Positions 10,146-19,339 of a DNA stretch of 40,850 nt are shown here, piece after piece. Below the pieces are notes generated by a model. It was not told the DNA's origin, ran no database searches, and saw nothing but the letters and a program-made list of their open reading frames with translations. The position numbers and the translations under genes are program-made. Source of the DNA: an uncultured Coriobacteriaceae bacterium (GTDB taxonomy: Bacteria; Actinomycetota; Coriobacteriia; Coriobacteriales; Coriobacteriaceae); NCBI GenBank assembly GCA_949287085.1, contig CASEER010000014.1, positions 1-40,850 on the forward strand, in the 5' to 3' direction. Every line of letters begins with the position of its first letter. The stretch's first letter is position 1.

Positions 10146-11606
10146 CTACCGTTCGCCCCAAGCGAGCTCTTCCATCTCCAGAAGCTCCACCGTGCGCTTG
10201 GCACCGTCGCCCTCGAGCGTGCGCCCGGCGCAGAATGCCTCGCCCATCTGGTTATCGTAGGGATCCATGCGAAGCGCCGGGACCGGGTGCTCAAACGGGG
10301 CGAAGAAGGCGCGGTTGCACACCGTTCGCCACGGGTCGAGGTTGCCAAAGTAGAACTGACGCAGCTCTTCATCGCCCGCGCGATGCGCAGATATGCCAAA
10401 CGAGCAGTCCGCCCAGAGCCATCCGATGCCCGGCACGTAGAACATGACCCAATCGTGGGGCGAAATGCAGTCCGGCGCGGCAAAGAGCCCGCTCTGCCAG
10501 CGCGCGGGAACGCCCAGGCACCGGCAGAGGGTGATGAACGTGGCCGCCATCACGCCGCAATCTCCGTACCCCGTTGCAAGGCAGTAGTCGGGAATGACGT
10601 CGAGCTGGATGTATTCCGGCTGGTAGCGATAGCACACGTGCTTGGTCACGTAGTCGTAGGCAGCGCGCGCCAGCTCGAGCGGGCTCTCATCGCGCGCAGC
10701 CGCACGTACCCGCCGCGCCACCGCACGGACGAGCGGGGTAAAGACGAGATGCGGCTCCTCCTCGGCAAGGTCCGCCGGGGTGGGTGCAGAGGCATCCGCG
10801 CTTGCCGCCACGCGTGCGCGCTCGATGCCCTCGGCGCTCCAGAGGTCCCGCCAGGGCGCATCGACCCGGTACCGGTACGTCACCGAGCGCGACACCGGCC
10901 CCGTGCAGCGCCACGAAACCGTGCGAGCGAGGGCCGTGGCCGCAGCGAGCTCCGCGTCGGGCGAGCACGCGAGAACCTCGATCTGCGAGACCTGCGGAGC
11001 CGCGGCAACCACGGGCAACCAGATGAGCACCTCGTCTTGGGGACCGGCATCCACAACCTCGAGCGTGGCGCGCACCGTGATACGCCGTGACGCGCCGCCC
11101 ACACGCTTCATCTCGCGGCACAGCTCCCGTCGCTCCGCAAGCTGGTCCTCGTCCGCAGCGAGCCCCGGGACCTCGGCAGCGTACAGGCGCAGGGTGTCGA
11201 GCGAGTACGGCAAGGCGTACGGCTTGCCCCCGATGATGCGCACGTCAATGCGCCCGCGCCGGGCGAGCTCCCGCACCTCGTCATCCGTGCACGCAGCGCC
11301 CGCAGCGCGCAGTTCCTCTGCCAGCTGCCCGAGCGGCAGGCAGTAGGTGGACGCCAGGCGCGCAAGGCGATACCACTCAATACGCAGGCGCGCCGCGAGC
11401 AGCGAAGCGGGGTCGCGCTCGATGAGGTCGCGGCACAGCTCCGCAGCTTGGACGAGGTAGCCGGCCTCCTTCGCGCGAACCACCTGGACCGGAAGCGCCA
11501 GCCCGAGTGCCCGCACATCGGCCTCGTTTACCGCGGGCGGCGCGGGAACCTCAAGCGGTGCCCCCAAATCGCGCCGACCGCCGTGGCCGCTCCAAGAAAC
11601 CGTCAT
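10146..11606 (-). CDS. Cytoplasmic transglutaminase-like cysteine protein
   Basis: A 486-residue protein with a transglutaminase/protease core in its C-terminal half. The catalytic triad is C350 (GYGDCGVMA), H384 (SPHDWVMF) and D400 (LWADCSF). The first 160 residues are helical with an Arg-rich region and no signal peptide or membrane segment. Residues 165-250 look like the beta-rich domain that often precedes this core (TVRATLEVVDAGP, VLIWLPVV). Bacterial relatives act as peptidases or amidases rather than cross-linkers. AGGAGG stands 5 bp before the ATG. It lies 52 bp upstream of the dipeptide epimerase on the same strand, so it may feed that enzyme by cutting peptides. The substrate is not known. 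Confidence 0.75.
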   Translation of the reverse strand: MTVSWSGHGGRRDLGAPLEVPAPPAVNEADVRALGLALPVQVVRAKEAGYLVQAAELCRDLIERDPASLLAARLRIEWYRLARLASTYCLPLGQLAEELRAAGAACTDDEVRELARRGRIDVRIIGGKPYALPYSLDTLRLYAAEVPGLAADEDQLAERRELCREMKRVGGASRRITVRATLEVVDAGPQDEVLIWLPVVAAAPQVSQIEVLACSPDAELAAATALARTVSWRCTGPVSRSVTYRYRVDAPWRDLWSAEGIERARVAASADASAPTPADLAEEEPHLVFTPLVRAVARRVRAAARDESPLELARAAYDYVTKHVCYRYQPEYIQLDVIPDYCLATGYGDCGVMAATFITLCRCLGVPARWQSGLFAAPDCISPHDWVMFYVPGIGWLWADCSFGISAHRAGDEELRQFYFGNLDPWRTVCNRAFFAPFEHPVPALRMDPYDNQMGEAFCAGRTLEGDGAKRTVELLEMEELAWGER

Positions 11607-11667
11607 GTCTACCTCCTATCGCGCACACCCCATAACAAGCGCACCATAGCACGTTGCGCGCACCACG

Positions 11668-12459
<792 letters not shown>

Positions 12460-12502
12460 AACCACCCCGAAAGCTCCCAGAAACCAACGCACAACCGCGC
12501 GA

Positions 12503-12589
12503 GAACATGTTCGATACGAGCCCGCAACCATCTTGAAACGATTGGCTCTAGACGGGCCGCAGCGAAACGCTATAATCGAACATATGTTC
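12503..12589 (+). promoter_or_regulatory. SOS promoter with LexA box (12578-12589)
   Basis: A consensus -10, TATAAT (12571-12576), is followed at once by CGAACATATGTTCA. Its core GAAC-N4-GTTC is the Gram-positive/actinobacterial LexA (Cheo) box as a perfect dyad. The box ends 19 bp before the polymerase ATG. A second dyad, GAACATGTTC, with a shorter spacer, lies at 12503-12512. No convincing -35 was found at the standard distance. Confidence 0.85.
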
Positions 12590-12608
12590 ATATCGAAGGG
12601 AGCGCAGC

Positions 12609-13961
12609 ATGGCGGGCACCGCAGCCCAGAGCTACACGACAAGCGAAGACGGCCGCACCTACCTGTGCATCGACCTCAAGACCTTCTACGCCAGCGTTGA
12701 GTGCGCCGACCGCGGGCTCGATCCCTTTGTGACCAACCTCGTGGTCGCGGACCCCACGCGCGGCGACACCACCATCTGCCTTGCCATCACGCCGGCCATG
12801 AAGGCGCTGGGCATTCGCAACCGCTGCCGCATCTTTGAGATCCCGCCGGGCGTTTCGTACATCAAGGCCATGCCGCGCATGCGCCACTACATGGAGGTAT
12901 CGGCCCGCATCTACGGCATCTACCTGCGCTATGTAAGCCCTGACGACATTCACCCCTACTCCATTGACGAGTGCTTCATCGATGCCACACCCTACCTCAG
13001 GCTCTACAACACCGACGCGCGCACCTTTGCCCAACGGCTCATGAGCGAGGTGCGCCGCGAAGAGAGCATCTGCGCCACGGCCGGCATTGGCCCCAACCTC
13101 TTTTTGGCCAAGGTGGCGCTCGACATTACCGCCAAGCACGTGCCCGACAACATCGGCGTATTGGATGAGGAGAGCTTTAGGCAGCAGATCTGGCCGCACC
13201 GCCCCATTACCGACATCTGGGGCATTGGCCCCGGCATCGCGGCGCGCCTGGCCAAGTACCACGTCTACGACCTCATGGGCGTGGCGGCGCTGAACGAGGA
13301 CATCTTGTATCGCGAGTTTGGCGTCAACGCGGAATACCTGATTGACCACGCCTTTGGACGCGAGCCCACGACCATCGCCGAGATTCAGGCGTACCGGCCG
13401 GCTGCGTCATCCTACGTGAACGGCCAGGTGCTCCCCAGCAACTACACCTACGACGAGGCACGCGTTGTGCTCAAAGAGATGGTCGACGCCTCGGTGCTGG
13501 AGCTGGTGGAGCGCGGGCAGGTAACAAACCACATCTCGCTCTCGGTTGGGTATGCCGCGGGCGCGGTGACGGGCGGCGATGTGTTTGTAGGCGAGCACGG
13601 CAAGCGGCGGCTTGGCCCCCGCGGATCTGGCCACGCAGGTGGATCGCGCAAGCTCCCGGGCTTCACCAACTCCTACCGCAAGCTCATGGCCGCCTTTGAC
13701 GAGCTGTGGGACGAGCGCATTGACCGCAACACTCCCATCCGGCGCGTGAGCGTGGGGCTCGGCAACCTCATGCCCGAAGAATTTGCCGCCGTTGACCTCT
13801 TTACCGACGTGGAGGCCGAGGGGCGCGAGCACAACCTGCAGCAAGCGGTGCTTGCCGTAAAAGATAAGTTTGGCAAGAATGCGCTGCTCCGCGGTATGAG
13901 CCTGACCAAAAAGGCCACGGCGCGCGAGCGTAACGAGCTGGTAGGGGGACACCGTGCATGA
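12609..13961 (+). CDS. Y-family translesion DNA polymerase (UmuC/DinB, UvrX-like)
   Basis: Error-prone polymerase of 450 residues, expected to copy past DNA lesions during the SOS response. The catalytic acidic residues are in [14 protein letters not shown] (D22) and YSIDECFID (D120, E121). [14 protein letters not shown] is the Y-family palm/thumb motif, and the helix-hairpin-helix region is [15 protein letters not shown]. The C-terminal little-finger domain includes INTP-like [10 protein letters not shown]. The architecture resembles B. subtilis UvrX/YqjW, which likewise travel with a YolD gene. AAGGGAG lies about 7 bp before ATG, directly behind a LexA box. The 3' end overlaps the YolD gene by 8 bp. 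Confidence 0.92.
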   Translation: MAGTAAQSYTTSEDGRTYLCIDLKTFYASVECADRGLDPFVTNLVVADPTRGDTTICLAITPAMKALGIRNRCRIFEIPPGVSYIKAMPRMRHYMEVSARIYGIYLRYVSPDDIHPYSIDECFIDATPYLRLYNTDARTFAQRLMSEVRREESICATAGIGPNLFLAKVALDITAKHVPDNIGVLDEESFRQQIWPHRPITDIWGIGPGIAARLAKYHVYDLMGVAALNEDILYREFGVNAEYLIDHAFGREPTTIAEIQAYRPAASSYVNGQVLPSNYTYDEARVVLKEMVDASVLELVERGQVTNHISLSVGYAAGAVTGGDVFVGEHGKRRLGPRGSGHAGGSRKLPGFTNSYRKLMAAFDELWDERIDRNTPIRRVSVGLGNLMPEEFAAVDLFTDVEAEGREHNLQQAVLAVKDKFGKNALLRGMSLTKKATARERNELVGGHRA

Positions 13962-14316
13962 GCATGCGGGCACGCCGCCCAAATGGACCGCAAACGGCCA
14001 TGTCCGCGCCGACCGCGCCGCGCAGTTTATGCCCTTTGCCGCGCTCCGCGGCTACTACGAGCTCCTGCGCCAAGAGGCCCGCGTGCCCGAGCCGCGCCAC
14101 GAGCTCACCGAAGAAGAGGCCGCCGCGCTGTCGCAGGTGATGGCGCGCGTGCGCAAGCGCCAGTTGGTGCGCGTGCGGTACTACGACCGCGACGCCTATG
14201 TTGAGATGACCGGCTGCGTGTCGCAGGTGGACCTGGTCGCACGCGAGCTGTGGGTGGTTAAAACAAAGATTCCGCTTGATGCCATAAGCGATCTGGAGAT
14301 TCTTGAGGACGCGTAG
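13954..14316 (+). CDS. YolD-like family protein
   Basis: A 120-residue cytoplasmic protein with the YolD signature DRAAQFMPFAALRGYYELL at about 20-38, then a charged helix and a beta-rich C-terminus (LVRVRYYDRDAYVEMTG). YolD proteins are regularly encoded beside UvrX-type Y-family polymerases and are thought to act as accessory factors, perhaps analogous to UmuD; the mechanism is not settled. The start is GTG at 13954, preceded by AGGGGGA, and it overlaps the polymerase by 8 bp. The two therefore form a LexA-controlled cassette. Confidence 0.85.
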   Translation: MHEHAGTPPKWTANGHVRADRAAQFMPFAALRGYYELLRQEARVPEPRHELTEEEAAALSQVMARVRKRQLVRVRYYDRDAYVEMTGCVSQVDLVARELWVVKTKIPLDAISDLEILEDA

Positions 14317-14320
14317 CGCA

Positions 14321-14428
14321 CGCCGTCGTGCTACCCTCAAAGGCGCAAGGTGCTGCGCCAACGCGCCGTCCTGTTACCTTCAGGGGCGCGGAGGCGCTGC
14401 GCCAGAGCACCGTCCTGCTGCATCAACC
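14321..14428. repeat. Tandem ~43-bp repeat between yolD-like gene and alcohol dehydrogenase
   Basis: CRCCGTCSTGYTRCMT starts at 14321, 14364 and 14408. The first two copies continue with similar CTTCAGGGGCGC...GCTGCGCCA sequence, the third is partial. The array fills most of the 134-bp gap. No promoter was recognised. Confidence 0.65.
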
Positions 14429-14450
14429 ACACCACCAGACAGGGGTCCCT

Positions 14451-15653
14451 ATGAACGACTTCTCCTTTTACTCCCCCACCCGCATCATCTTTGGCAAAAC
14501 CGCCCTTGAGACCATTGGCCCCGAGCTCAGCCACGCGGGCTACACCAAGGCGCTCATCGTATACGGCGGCGGCTCCGTCGTGCGCACGGGCACCCTCGAC
14601 CGCGTCAAGGCGTCGCTCGACGCCGCCGGCATTGCCCATGCCGAGCTGGGCGGCGTGCGTCCCAACCCCGATGTTTCCCTCGTGCGCGCGGGCATCGAGC
14701 TGGGCCGCACCGAGCACGTGGACGTCATCCTGCCCGTGGGCGGTGGGTCGGTCATGGACTCAGCCAAGGCCATCGCGCTCGGCATTCCCTACGAGGGCGA
14801 CGTGTGGGACTTCTTTGTCAAGCGCGCCACGCCCGCGGCGCGCATCCCGGTAGCAGCGGTCCCCACCATTCCCGCCTCGGGCTCGGAGGCTTCTAATTCG
14901 TCGGTCATCAGCAACGACGCCGAGCATCTTAAGTGCGGCATCAACACCGACCTCAACCGCCCCGTCATGGCATTCATGAACCCGGAGCTCACCTACACCC
15001 TGCCGGCCTACCAAACGGCGGCGGGCGCGGTCGATATGATTACCCACGTGCTCGAGCGCTTCTTCTCGGGCGAGCCCGCGGTGCCCGTTACCGACCACAT
15101 TGGCTGCGGCATCATCCGCACCGTCATCGCGTGCGCGCCGCGTGCCCTCGAGCATCCAGACGATTACGACGCGCGCGCCAACCTGTTCTGGGCCGGCACC
15201 CTCGCCCATAACGGCCTGGCCGGCTGCGGCACCAACGTGCCCGGCGGCCGCGACGGCGACTGGACCTGCCATGGTCTGGAGCACGAGCTCTCGGCCCTCG
15301 ACACGAGCATTACGCACGGCGCGGGCCTGGCGGTGATCTTCCCAGCATGGATGCGCCATGTGTGGCGCGCCCACCCCGAGCGGTTCCTCGCCTTTGCCAA
15401 GGAGGTCTTTGACATCGAAGCCGTGGATTCGACCGACGAGGCCGTTGAGGATGCCGTCACCGCCACCATCGACGAGCTGCAGGAATTCTTTGTCTCGCTC
15501 GGCATGCCCCGTACGCTGGGGGAGCTCGGCGTGACGGAGAAGGATATCGAGCGCATGATCCCCGGCCTCACGCTCAACCGCGGCGAGGTCTTTGGCAGCT
15601 TTATGCAGCTCACCCTCGACGACGCGCGCGTCATCTACCGCAGCGCCCTCTAG
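14451..15653 (+). CDS. Iron-containing alcohol dehydrogenase (butanol dehydrogenase/YqhD-like)
   Basis: Group III metal-dependent alcohol dehydrogenase of 400 residues, likely reducing aldehydes to alcohols with NAD(P)H during fermentation. The N-terminus NDFSFYSPTRIIFGKTALE and the nucleotide-binding GGGSVMDSAKAIA are typical of BdhA/YqhD. Metal ligands are expected in AVDMITHVLE (Asp, His) and in THGAGLAVIFPAWM and CHGLEHELS (His residues). The ATG at 14451 is preceded by AGGGG; the longer frame upstream spans the repeat array and is not coding. The stop TAG is the first three bases of an inverted-repeat element that separates it from the convergent endonuclease IV gene. Confidence 0.9.
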   Translation: MNDFSFYSPTRIIFGKTALETIGPELSHAGYTKALIVYGGGSVVRTGTLDRVKASLDAAGIAHAELGGVRPNPDVSLVRAGIELGRTEHVDVILPVGGGSVMDSAKAIALGIPYEGDVWDFFVKRATPAARIPVAAVPTIPASGSEASNSSVISNDAEHLKCGINTDLNRPVMAFMNPELTYTLPAYQTAAGAVDMITHVLERFFSGEPAVPVTDHIGCGIIRTVIACAPRALEHPDDYDARANLFWAGTLAHNGLAGCGTNVPGGRDGDWTCHGLEHELSALDTSITHGAGLAVIFPAWMRHVWRAHPERFLAFAKEVFDIEAVDSTDEAVEDAVTATIDELQEFFVSLGMPRTLGELGVTEKDIERMIPGLTLNRGEVFGSFMQLTLDDARVIYRSAL

Positions 15654-15881
15654 GTGAAATGAGGACAGAGGTAAGTTCACCCAAACACCTCGCCGGTTTT
15701 GATTACGACGACGAGGTCCTCGATTTTGCTGTTTTGGAGGCATAAAACGGCACAATCGAGGACCTCGAGTGCGCATAGGCAAAATGAGGGCAGAGGGTTT
15801 TTCACCTATGGGGATGCGGACGAAAAGTTGGGCGCCGGGAGGTGCCCGTAGGTGAAAAATCCTCTGTCCTTATTTCACCTA
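15651..15881. repeat. 231-bp inverted-repeat element filling the gap between two convergent genes
   Basis: The element begins on each strand with TAGGTGAAATRAGGACAG, and on each strand the first three bases are the stop codon of the flanking gene. Three copies of a roughly 33-bp repeat lie at 15651-15682 (direct), 15776-15808 (direct) and 15849-15881 (inverted); the last two match at 28 of 33 positions and would pair. Between the first two is another hairpin with 24-base arms, 15712-15735 and 15744-15767, with two mismatches and an 8-base loop. It resembles a REP/MITE-type element and could also act as a two-way terminator. Confidence 0.8.
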
Positions 15882-16745
15882 TTTAGCGAGGCTGCGCAGG
15901 AGTTTGATCTCGGCCGCATAGCCCGGCAGCTCGTTGGGCGTCTCCAGGATAAACGGCAGGTTGCGCAGCGCCGGATGGCGCACCACCGCGGCAAAGACCG
16001 CGAGCCCACCGCCGAGCTCCTCGCTCCCCAAATAGCCCGCGCCAATGCACGCATGGCGGTCTTTGTGCGCGCCGCGGGGATTCTTGGAATCGTTGATGTG
16101 CACCGCGCACAGGCGCTCAAGGCCCACCACCTGGTCAAACTCTGCCAGCACGCCATCAAGGTCGCGGATGATGTCATAACCGCCATCGCTTACGTGGCAG
16201 GTATCAAAGCACACGCCCAGGTTGCCCGCGAGCTCCGGGCGGCGCTCCTCCACCAGCGCGATAATCTGAGCGATCTCTTCGAACGAGCGACCCACCTCGG
16301 TACCCTTACCCGCCATGGTCTCGAGCAGCACGCGCGTGCGCTGGCCCTCAAACATGACCTGGCAGAGGCCCTCGGCAATGAGCTCGATGCCGCATCCGGC
16401 GCCCTGCCCCACATGGGAGCCGGGGTGGAAGTTGTAGAAATTGCCCGGTAGCAACTCCAGACGCTCAAGGTCCTCATGCATGGCCTCGAGCGCGAACTCC
16501 CGCGCGCGGTCCTTGGCCGAGCACAAGTTGTACGTGTAGGGCGCATGCGCCACGAGCGGTCCAAAGGCGTGATCGTCCATGATGCGCTGCAGCGCGGCCA
16601 CATCGTTGGGGTCGGGCACCTTGGCCGTGCCGCCGCGCGGGTTACGCGTAAAGAAGGCAAAGGTGTTGGCGCCAATCTGGAGCGCCGTGCGCCCCATGGC
16701 CGCATACCCCTTTGACACCGACAGGTGACATCCAATCGTGAGCAT
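15879..16745 (-). CDS. nfo: Endonuclease IV (AP endonuclease)
   Basis: Zinc-dependent AP endonuclease of 288 residues that cuts 5' of abasic sites in base-excision repair. The three-metal site is complete: His in NTFAFFTRNPRG-side helix and YNFHPGSH, Glu in LLETMAG, Asp/His in CFDTCHVSDGGYD, His in AVHINDSKN, DRHACIG, and Glu in FILETPNE. The ATG at 16745 starts MLTIGCHLSVSKGY, the usual N-terminus; the 24 extra upstream residues are Arg-rich and lie outside the fold. The ribosome site (GGTGGG) is weak. The stop TAG is formed by the terminal bases of the adjacent repeat element. Confidence 0.93.
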   Translation of the reverse strand: MLTIGCHLSVSKGYAAMGRTALQIGANTFAFFTRNPRGGTAKVPDPNDVAALQRIMDDHAFGPLVAHAPYTYNLCSAKDRAREFALEAMHEDLERLELLPGNFYNFHPGSHVGQGAGCGIELIAEGLCQVMFEGQRTRVLLETMAGKGTEVGRSFEEIAQIIALVEERRPELAGNLGVCFDTCHVSDGGYDIIRDLDGVLAEFDQVVGLERLCAVHINDSKNPRGAHKDRHACIGAGYLGSEELGGGLAVFAAVVRHPALRNLPFILETPNELPGYAAEIKLLRSLAK

Positions 16746-16779
16746 ACGTGCACCCACCCGCTCTCTCGCTAACAACCGA

Positions 16780-16795
16780 CGCGGGCGGACCCGCG
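16780..16795 (-). terminator. Hairpin downstream of the aldo/keto reductase gene
   Basis: CGCGGG and CCCGCG with a four-base loop lie between the reductase stop and the nfo start, with GGTTGTT following on the minus strand. It may end the reductase transcript. Confidence 0.35.
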
Positions 16796-16864
16796 CCACC
16801 ACCTCAACCCGAAACACCGCCCGGACACGTCCGGCTACCAGCCCATGGCCCGGTTACCAACTCG

Positions 16865-18109
16865 TCAATGCCGTTTGCGGGCGAACAATTTGAGCGCGGC
16901 GCCCACCGGACCCGGAGTTAGCCGGTGCTGCACATCGCGCAAACGATCGGGAATGTTGATGTGCTGCGGGCAGTGGCGCAGGCACGCGCCGCACCGCACG
17001 CAATTGCTCGCCAGCTTGGGATTGCCCGTGCGCACCGCCGACGCGGTAACGTACTGCGCGACCCCCGTAAACCAGCCATGCGCAAACGAGGCGTTGTATG
17101 CCGCAAAGCAGCCGGGAATGTTAATGCCCTGGGGGCAGGGCATGCAGTAGTTGCAGCCCGTGCACGGCACGCGGTTTGACGCCTCAAACACCTTGAGCAC
17201 CTGCGCGATGGTGTCGTGCTGGCGCTCGGTAAGCGCGCTGAGCAACGCTGCAGAGGCAATGCGCGCGTTTTCGTCCACCATCGCGGGGGTTGTCATGCCC
17301 GAAAGCACCATGGTGACCTCGGGATGATCCCAAATCCACGCCAGACCCCAAGCAGCCGGCGTTGCAAGCTCGACACTCGGCGGCGCGGCAACTGCCTCCG
17401 CCGTCCCGGGCGCCGCCCGCAGCGTGCGATCATCAGCCTGCTCAAAGATGCGCTGTGCCGCTTCGGGCAGCTTGCCCGCCAGGCGCCCGCCCAGCAGCGG
17501 CTCCATCACAAATACGGCCATGCCGCGCTCAGCTGCCGCCTTGAGACCCGCCGTGCCCGCTTGGTAGCGCTCGTTGGCATAGTTATATTGAATCTGACAG
17601 AAATCCCAGCTATACGCATCAAGCAATCGAGTAAAATCGCCCGCGCTGCCATGGTAGGAAAACCCTATCGCCCGCACGCGGCCCGCCGCCTTTTGGCGCG
17701 CGATCCACGCCTCAATACCTAAATCCTGCAGGCGTTCCCACTGCGCATGGCTCGTAATATTGTGAATGAGATAGTAATCAATGTGGTCGGTCCGCAGGCG
17801 CCGCAGTTGCTCGGTAAAAAAGCGGTCAAAATCCTGCGGCCGCTTGCACGAGGCATGCGGCAACTTGGTCGCAAGAAATACCTGGTCACGCAGGTCAAGA
17901 TGCTCGAGCGCGGCACCAACGCACGTTTCGTTTCCAGGATACAAATAGGCTGTATCAAGGTAGTTGATGCCCTGTTCAACAGCACGCGCAATAATCGCTT
18001 CGGCCTGCCGCTGGTCCGGCTTGCCCGGCACGGCACCCGGAAATCGCATACACCCCAGCCCCAGTGCCGACAAACGGTTTCCCGTGGTGGGATCAAGACG
18101 GTATTGCAT
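16865..18109 (-). CDS. Aldo/keto reductase with C-terminal dicluster iron-sulfur domain
   Basis: A 414-residue protein. An aldo/keto reductase barrel (about 1-300) has the usual catalytic Tyr region in DTAYLYPGNE, Lys in LATKLP, and DYYLIHN. The C-terminal domain carries two four-Cys motifs, C316/319/322/325 (CTGCNYCMPC) and C370/373/376/380 (CVRCGACLRHC), each followed by a Pro, which should hold two 4Fe-4S clusters. This architecture is widespread in anaerobes and probably exchanges electrons with a ferredoxin-like partner; the natural substrate is unknown. GGAAGGAG lies 5 bp before ATG. A 40-codon membrane protein gene lies 69 bp upstream in the same direction. Confidence 0.88.
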   Translation of the reverse strand: MQYRLDPTTGNRLSALGLGCMRFPGAVPGKPDQRQAEAIIARAVEQGINYLDTAYLYPGNETCVGAALEHLDLRDQVFLATKLPHASCKRPQDFDRFFTEQLRRLRTDHIDYYLIHNITSHAQWERLQDLGIEAWIARQKAAGRVRAIGFSYHGSAGDFTRLLDAYSWDFCQIQYNYANERYQAGTAGLKAAAERGMAVFVMEPLLGGRLAGKLPEAAQRIFEQADDRTLRAAPGTAEAVAAPPSVELATPAAWGLAWIWDHPEVTMVLSGMTTPAMVDENARIASAALLSALTERQHDTIAQVLKVFEASNRVPCTGCNYCMPCPQGINIPGCFAAYNASFAHGWFTGVAQYVTASAVRTGNPKLASNCVRCGACLRHCPQHINIPDRLRDVQHRLTPGPVGAALKLFARKRH

Positions 18110-18178
18110 ACGGCTCCTTCCAGCGTGCGTGCTGGAGCCAGTATACCTGCCCGCCCGGCGCCACGACCACCTGCGCGA

Positions 18179-18301
18179 CTACTTGCGCGCCTCCTCCGCC
18201 GGTGCATCCAAGCGCCGCTCAAACTCGCGCGCCACCTCGGACGTAGCAAATGCCACAAACGCGCCCACCACCAGGAGGAGCACCGCAACAATCTCGTTCA
18301 T
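18179..18301 (-). CDS. Small single-pass membrane protein, 40 residues
   Basis: An ATG at 18301 is preceded by GGAGGGAGGTAAG, one of the strongest ribosome sites in the window. The 40-residue product starts MNEIVAVLLLVVGAFVAFAT, a clear transmembrane helix, followed by an amphipathic charged tail rich in Glu, Arg and Ala. There is no lipobox or cleavable signal. It is in the same direction as, and 69 bp upstream of, the iron-sulfur aldo/keto reductase, so the two may be cotranscribed and the peptide could anchor or regulate a membrane partner. I do not recognise a family. Confidence 0.6.
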   Translation of the reverse strand: MNEIVAVLLLVVGAFVAFATSEVAREFERRLDAPAEEARK

Positions 18302-18361
18302 CTTACCTCCCTCCGTCTCCGCCCGCGCCATCTGGCCGTTGCGGAGAATACGTTTCGTGCT

Positions 18362-18389
18362 TTGAAATCCTCATCAACAACCATAGAAT
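18362..18389 (+). promoter_or_regulatory. Sigma-A-type promoter for rnhA
   Basis: TTGAAA (18362-18367), a 16-bp spacer and TAGAAT (18384-18389) lie 78 bp upstream of the rnhA start in the divergent gap shared with the small membrane protein gene. Confidence 0.6.
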
Positions 18390-18466
18390 CGATGGAAAAG
18401 CGGCGCGCAAAGCGCAGGTAAGCAAACGGCAAAGGCCGCAGCTCGGCGGCCAGGAAAGCGAGCAGC

Positions 18467-18949
18467 GTGAAGGTTACGATTTACACCGACGGATCGGCCC
18501 GGGGCAACCCCGGCAATGGCGGGTACGGAGCCGTGCTCTCGTTTACCAACAGCCATGACCAAACGTTCACGCGCGAGCTTTCGGCTGGCTACCAGCACAC
18601 CACCAACAACCGCATGGAGCTGCTGGGCGCCATCGTCGCGCTCGAGACGCTCAACCGCCCCTGCGACGTTGAGCTGCACTCCGACTCGCAATACCTGGTC
18701 AACGCATTCAACAAGCACTGGATCGAGGGCTGGCAGCGCCGCGGCTGGAAAACGGCCGCCAAAAAGCCGGTCAAGAACATCGACCTGTGGCAGCGGCTGC
18801 TTGCCGCCATGGAGCCGCATCGTGTTGAGTTTATCTGGGTTAAGGGCCACGCCGGCCACGCCCTCAACGAGCGCTGCGACGAGCTCGCGACCACCGCCGC
18901 CGACTCCGACCATCTTATCGTGGACGAGGGATTTACCTCGGCGGACTGA
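18467..18949 (+). CDS. rnhA: Ribonuclease HI
   Basis: Cleaves the RNA strand of RNA-DNA hybrids, as in primer removal and R-loop clearance. The 160-residue protein has the complete active site: D8 ([12 protein letters not shown]), E51 ([10 protein letters not shown]), D73 (HSDSQY) and D138 (NERCDELA), with the conserved His of [11 protein letters not shown]. The basic handle region is present ([16 protein letters not shown]), as in E. coli RNase HI. The start is GTG at 18467, with AGGAAAG about 10 bp upstream; no ATG fits the N-terminus. Expressed from its own promoter. Confidence 0.93.
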   Translation: MKVTIYTDGSARGNPGNGGYGAVLSFTNSHDQTFTRELSAGYQHTTNNRMELLGAIVALETLNRPCDVELHSDSQYLVNAFNKHWIEGWQRRGWKTAAKKPVKNIDLWQRLLAAMEPHRVEFIWVKGHAGHALNERCDELATTAADSDHLIVDEGFTSAD

Positions 18950-19020
18950 CAAATAGCCAGGCGGGAATCCCACTTTGACTGGTTAACACCCCGCAAAGCA
19001 TCGAGACTCCGCGAGCCTCT

Positions 19021-19203
19021 TTATCGATGGGTCTTGGCGCGCAGCCGGGCGTATAACGCCAACGCGTAGTATGCTGCCACAGCAATGACAAACGCCAGCG
19101 GAACATCGAGCACCCCGCCCCACACACACACCAAAGCACGAGCTAAGCGATGCACCCCACCCGACGATTCGCGAGTACAATAATCTCCAGCGAGTACCGT
19201 CAT
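19021..19203 (-). CDS. Possible small membrane protein, about 60 residues
   Basis: This open frame is in the 390-bp gap between rnhA and the Gfo/Idh gene. Its C-terminal half reads as one transmembrane helix (VPLAFVIAVAAYYALALY) followed by a basic tail (ARLRAKTHR), a plausible topology. The ATG at 19203 has no good ribosome site; a GTG about 48 bp further in follows GGGTGG. No family was recognised, and the hydrophobic stretch might be chance. The rest of the gap shows nothing definite. Confidence 0.35.
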   Translation of the reverse strand: MTVLAGDYCTRESSGGVHRLARALVCVWGGVLDVPLAFVIAVAAYYALALYARLRAKTHR

Positions 19204-19339
19204 TGCGAGGGTCTTCGGCGCTTCCCGCCGACGCACGTTCCGTAGGGCTATCCGCCGCGTTGGTAGACCCAAGAACCGCTTAAGCGCCGGCAGAAAACGC
19301 TGGAGACCCACCGCGAAGCAACGACAGATAGGAGCTCTC

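Noticed and set aside
18392..18421. Nine-residue basic leader peptide before rnhA
   Set aside because: The start codon lies only a few bases after the -10, so it would fall before the expected transcription start, and there is no ribosome site.
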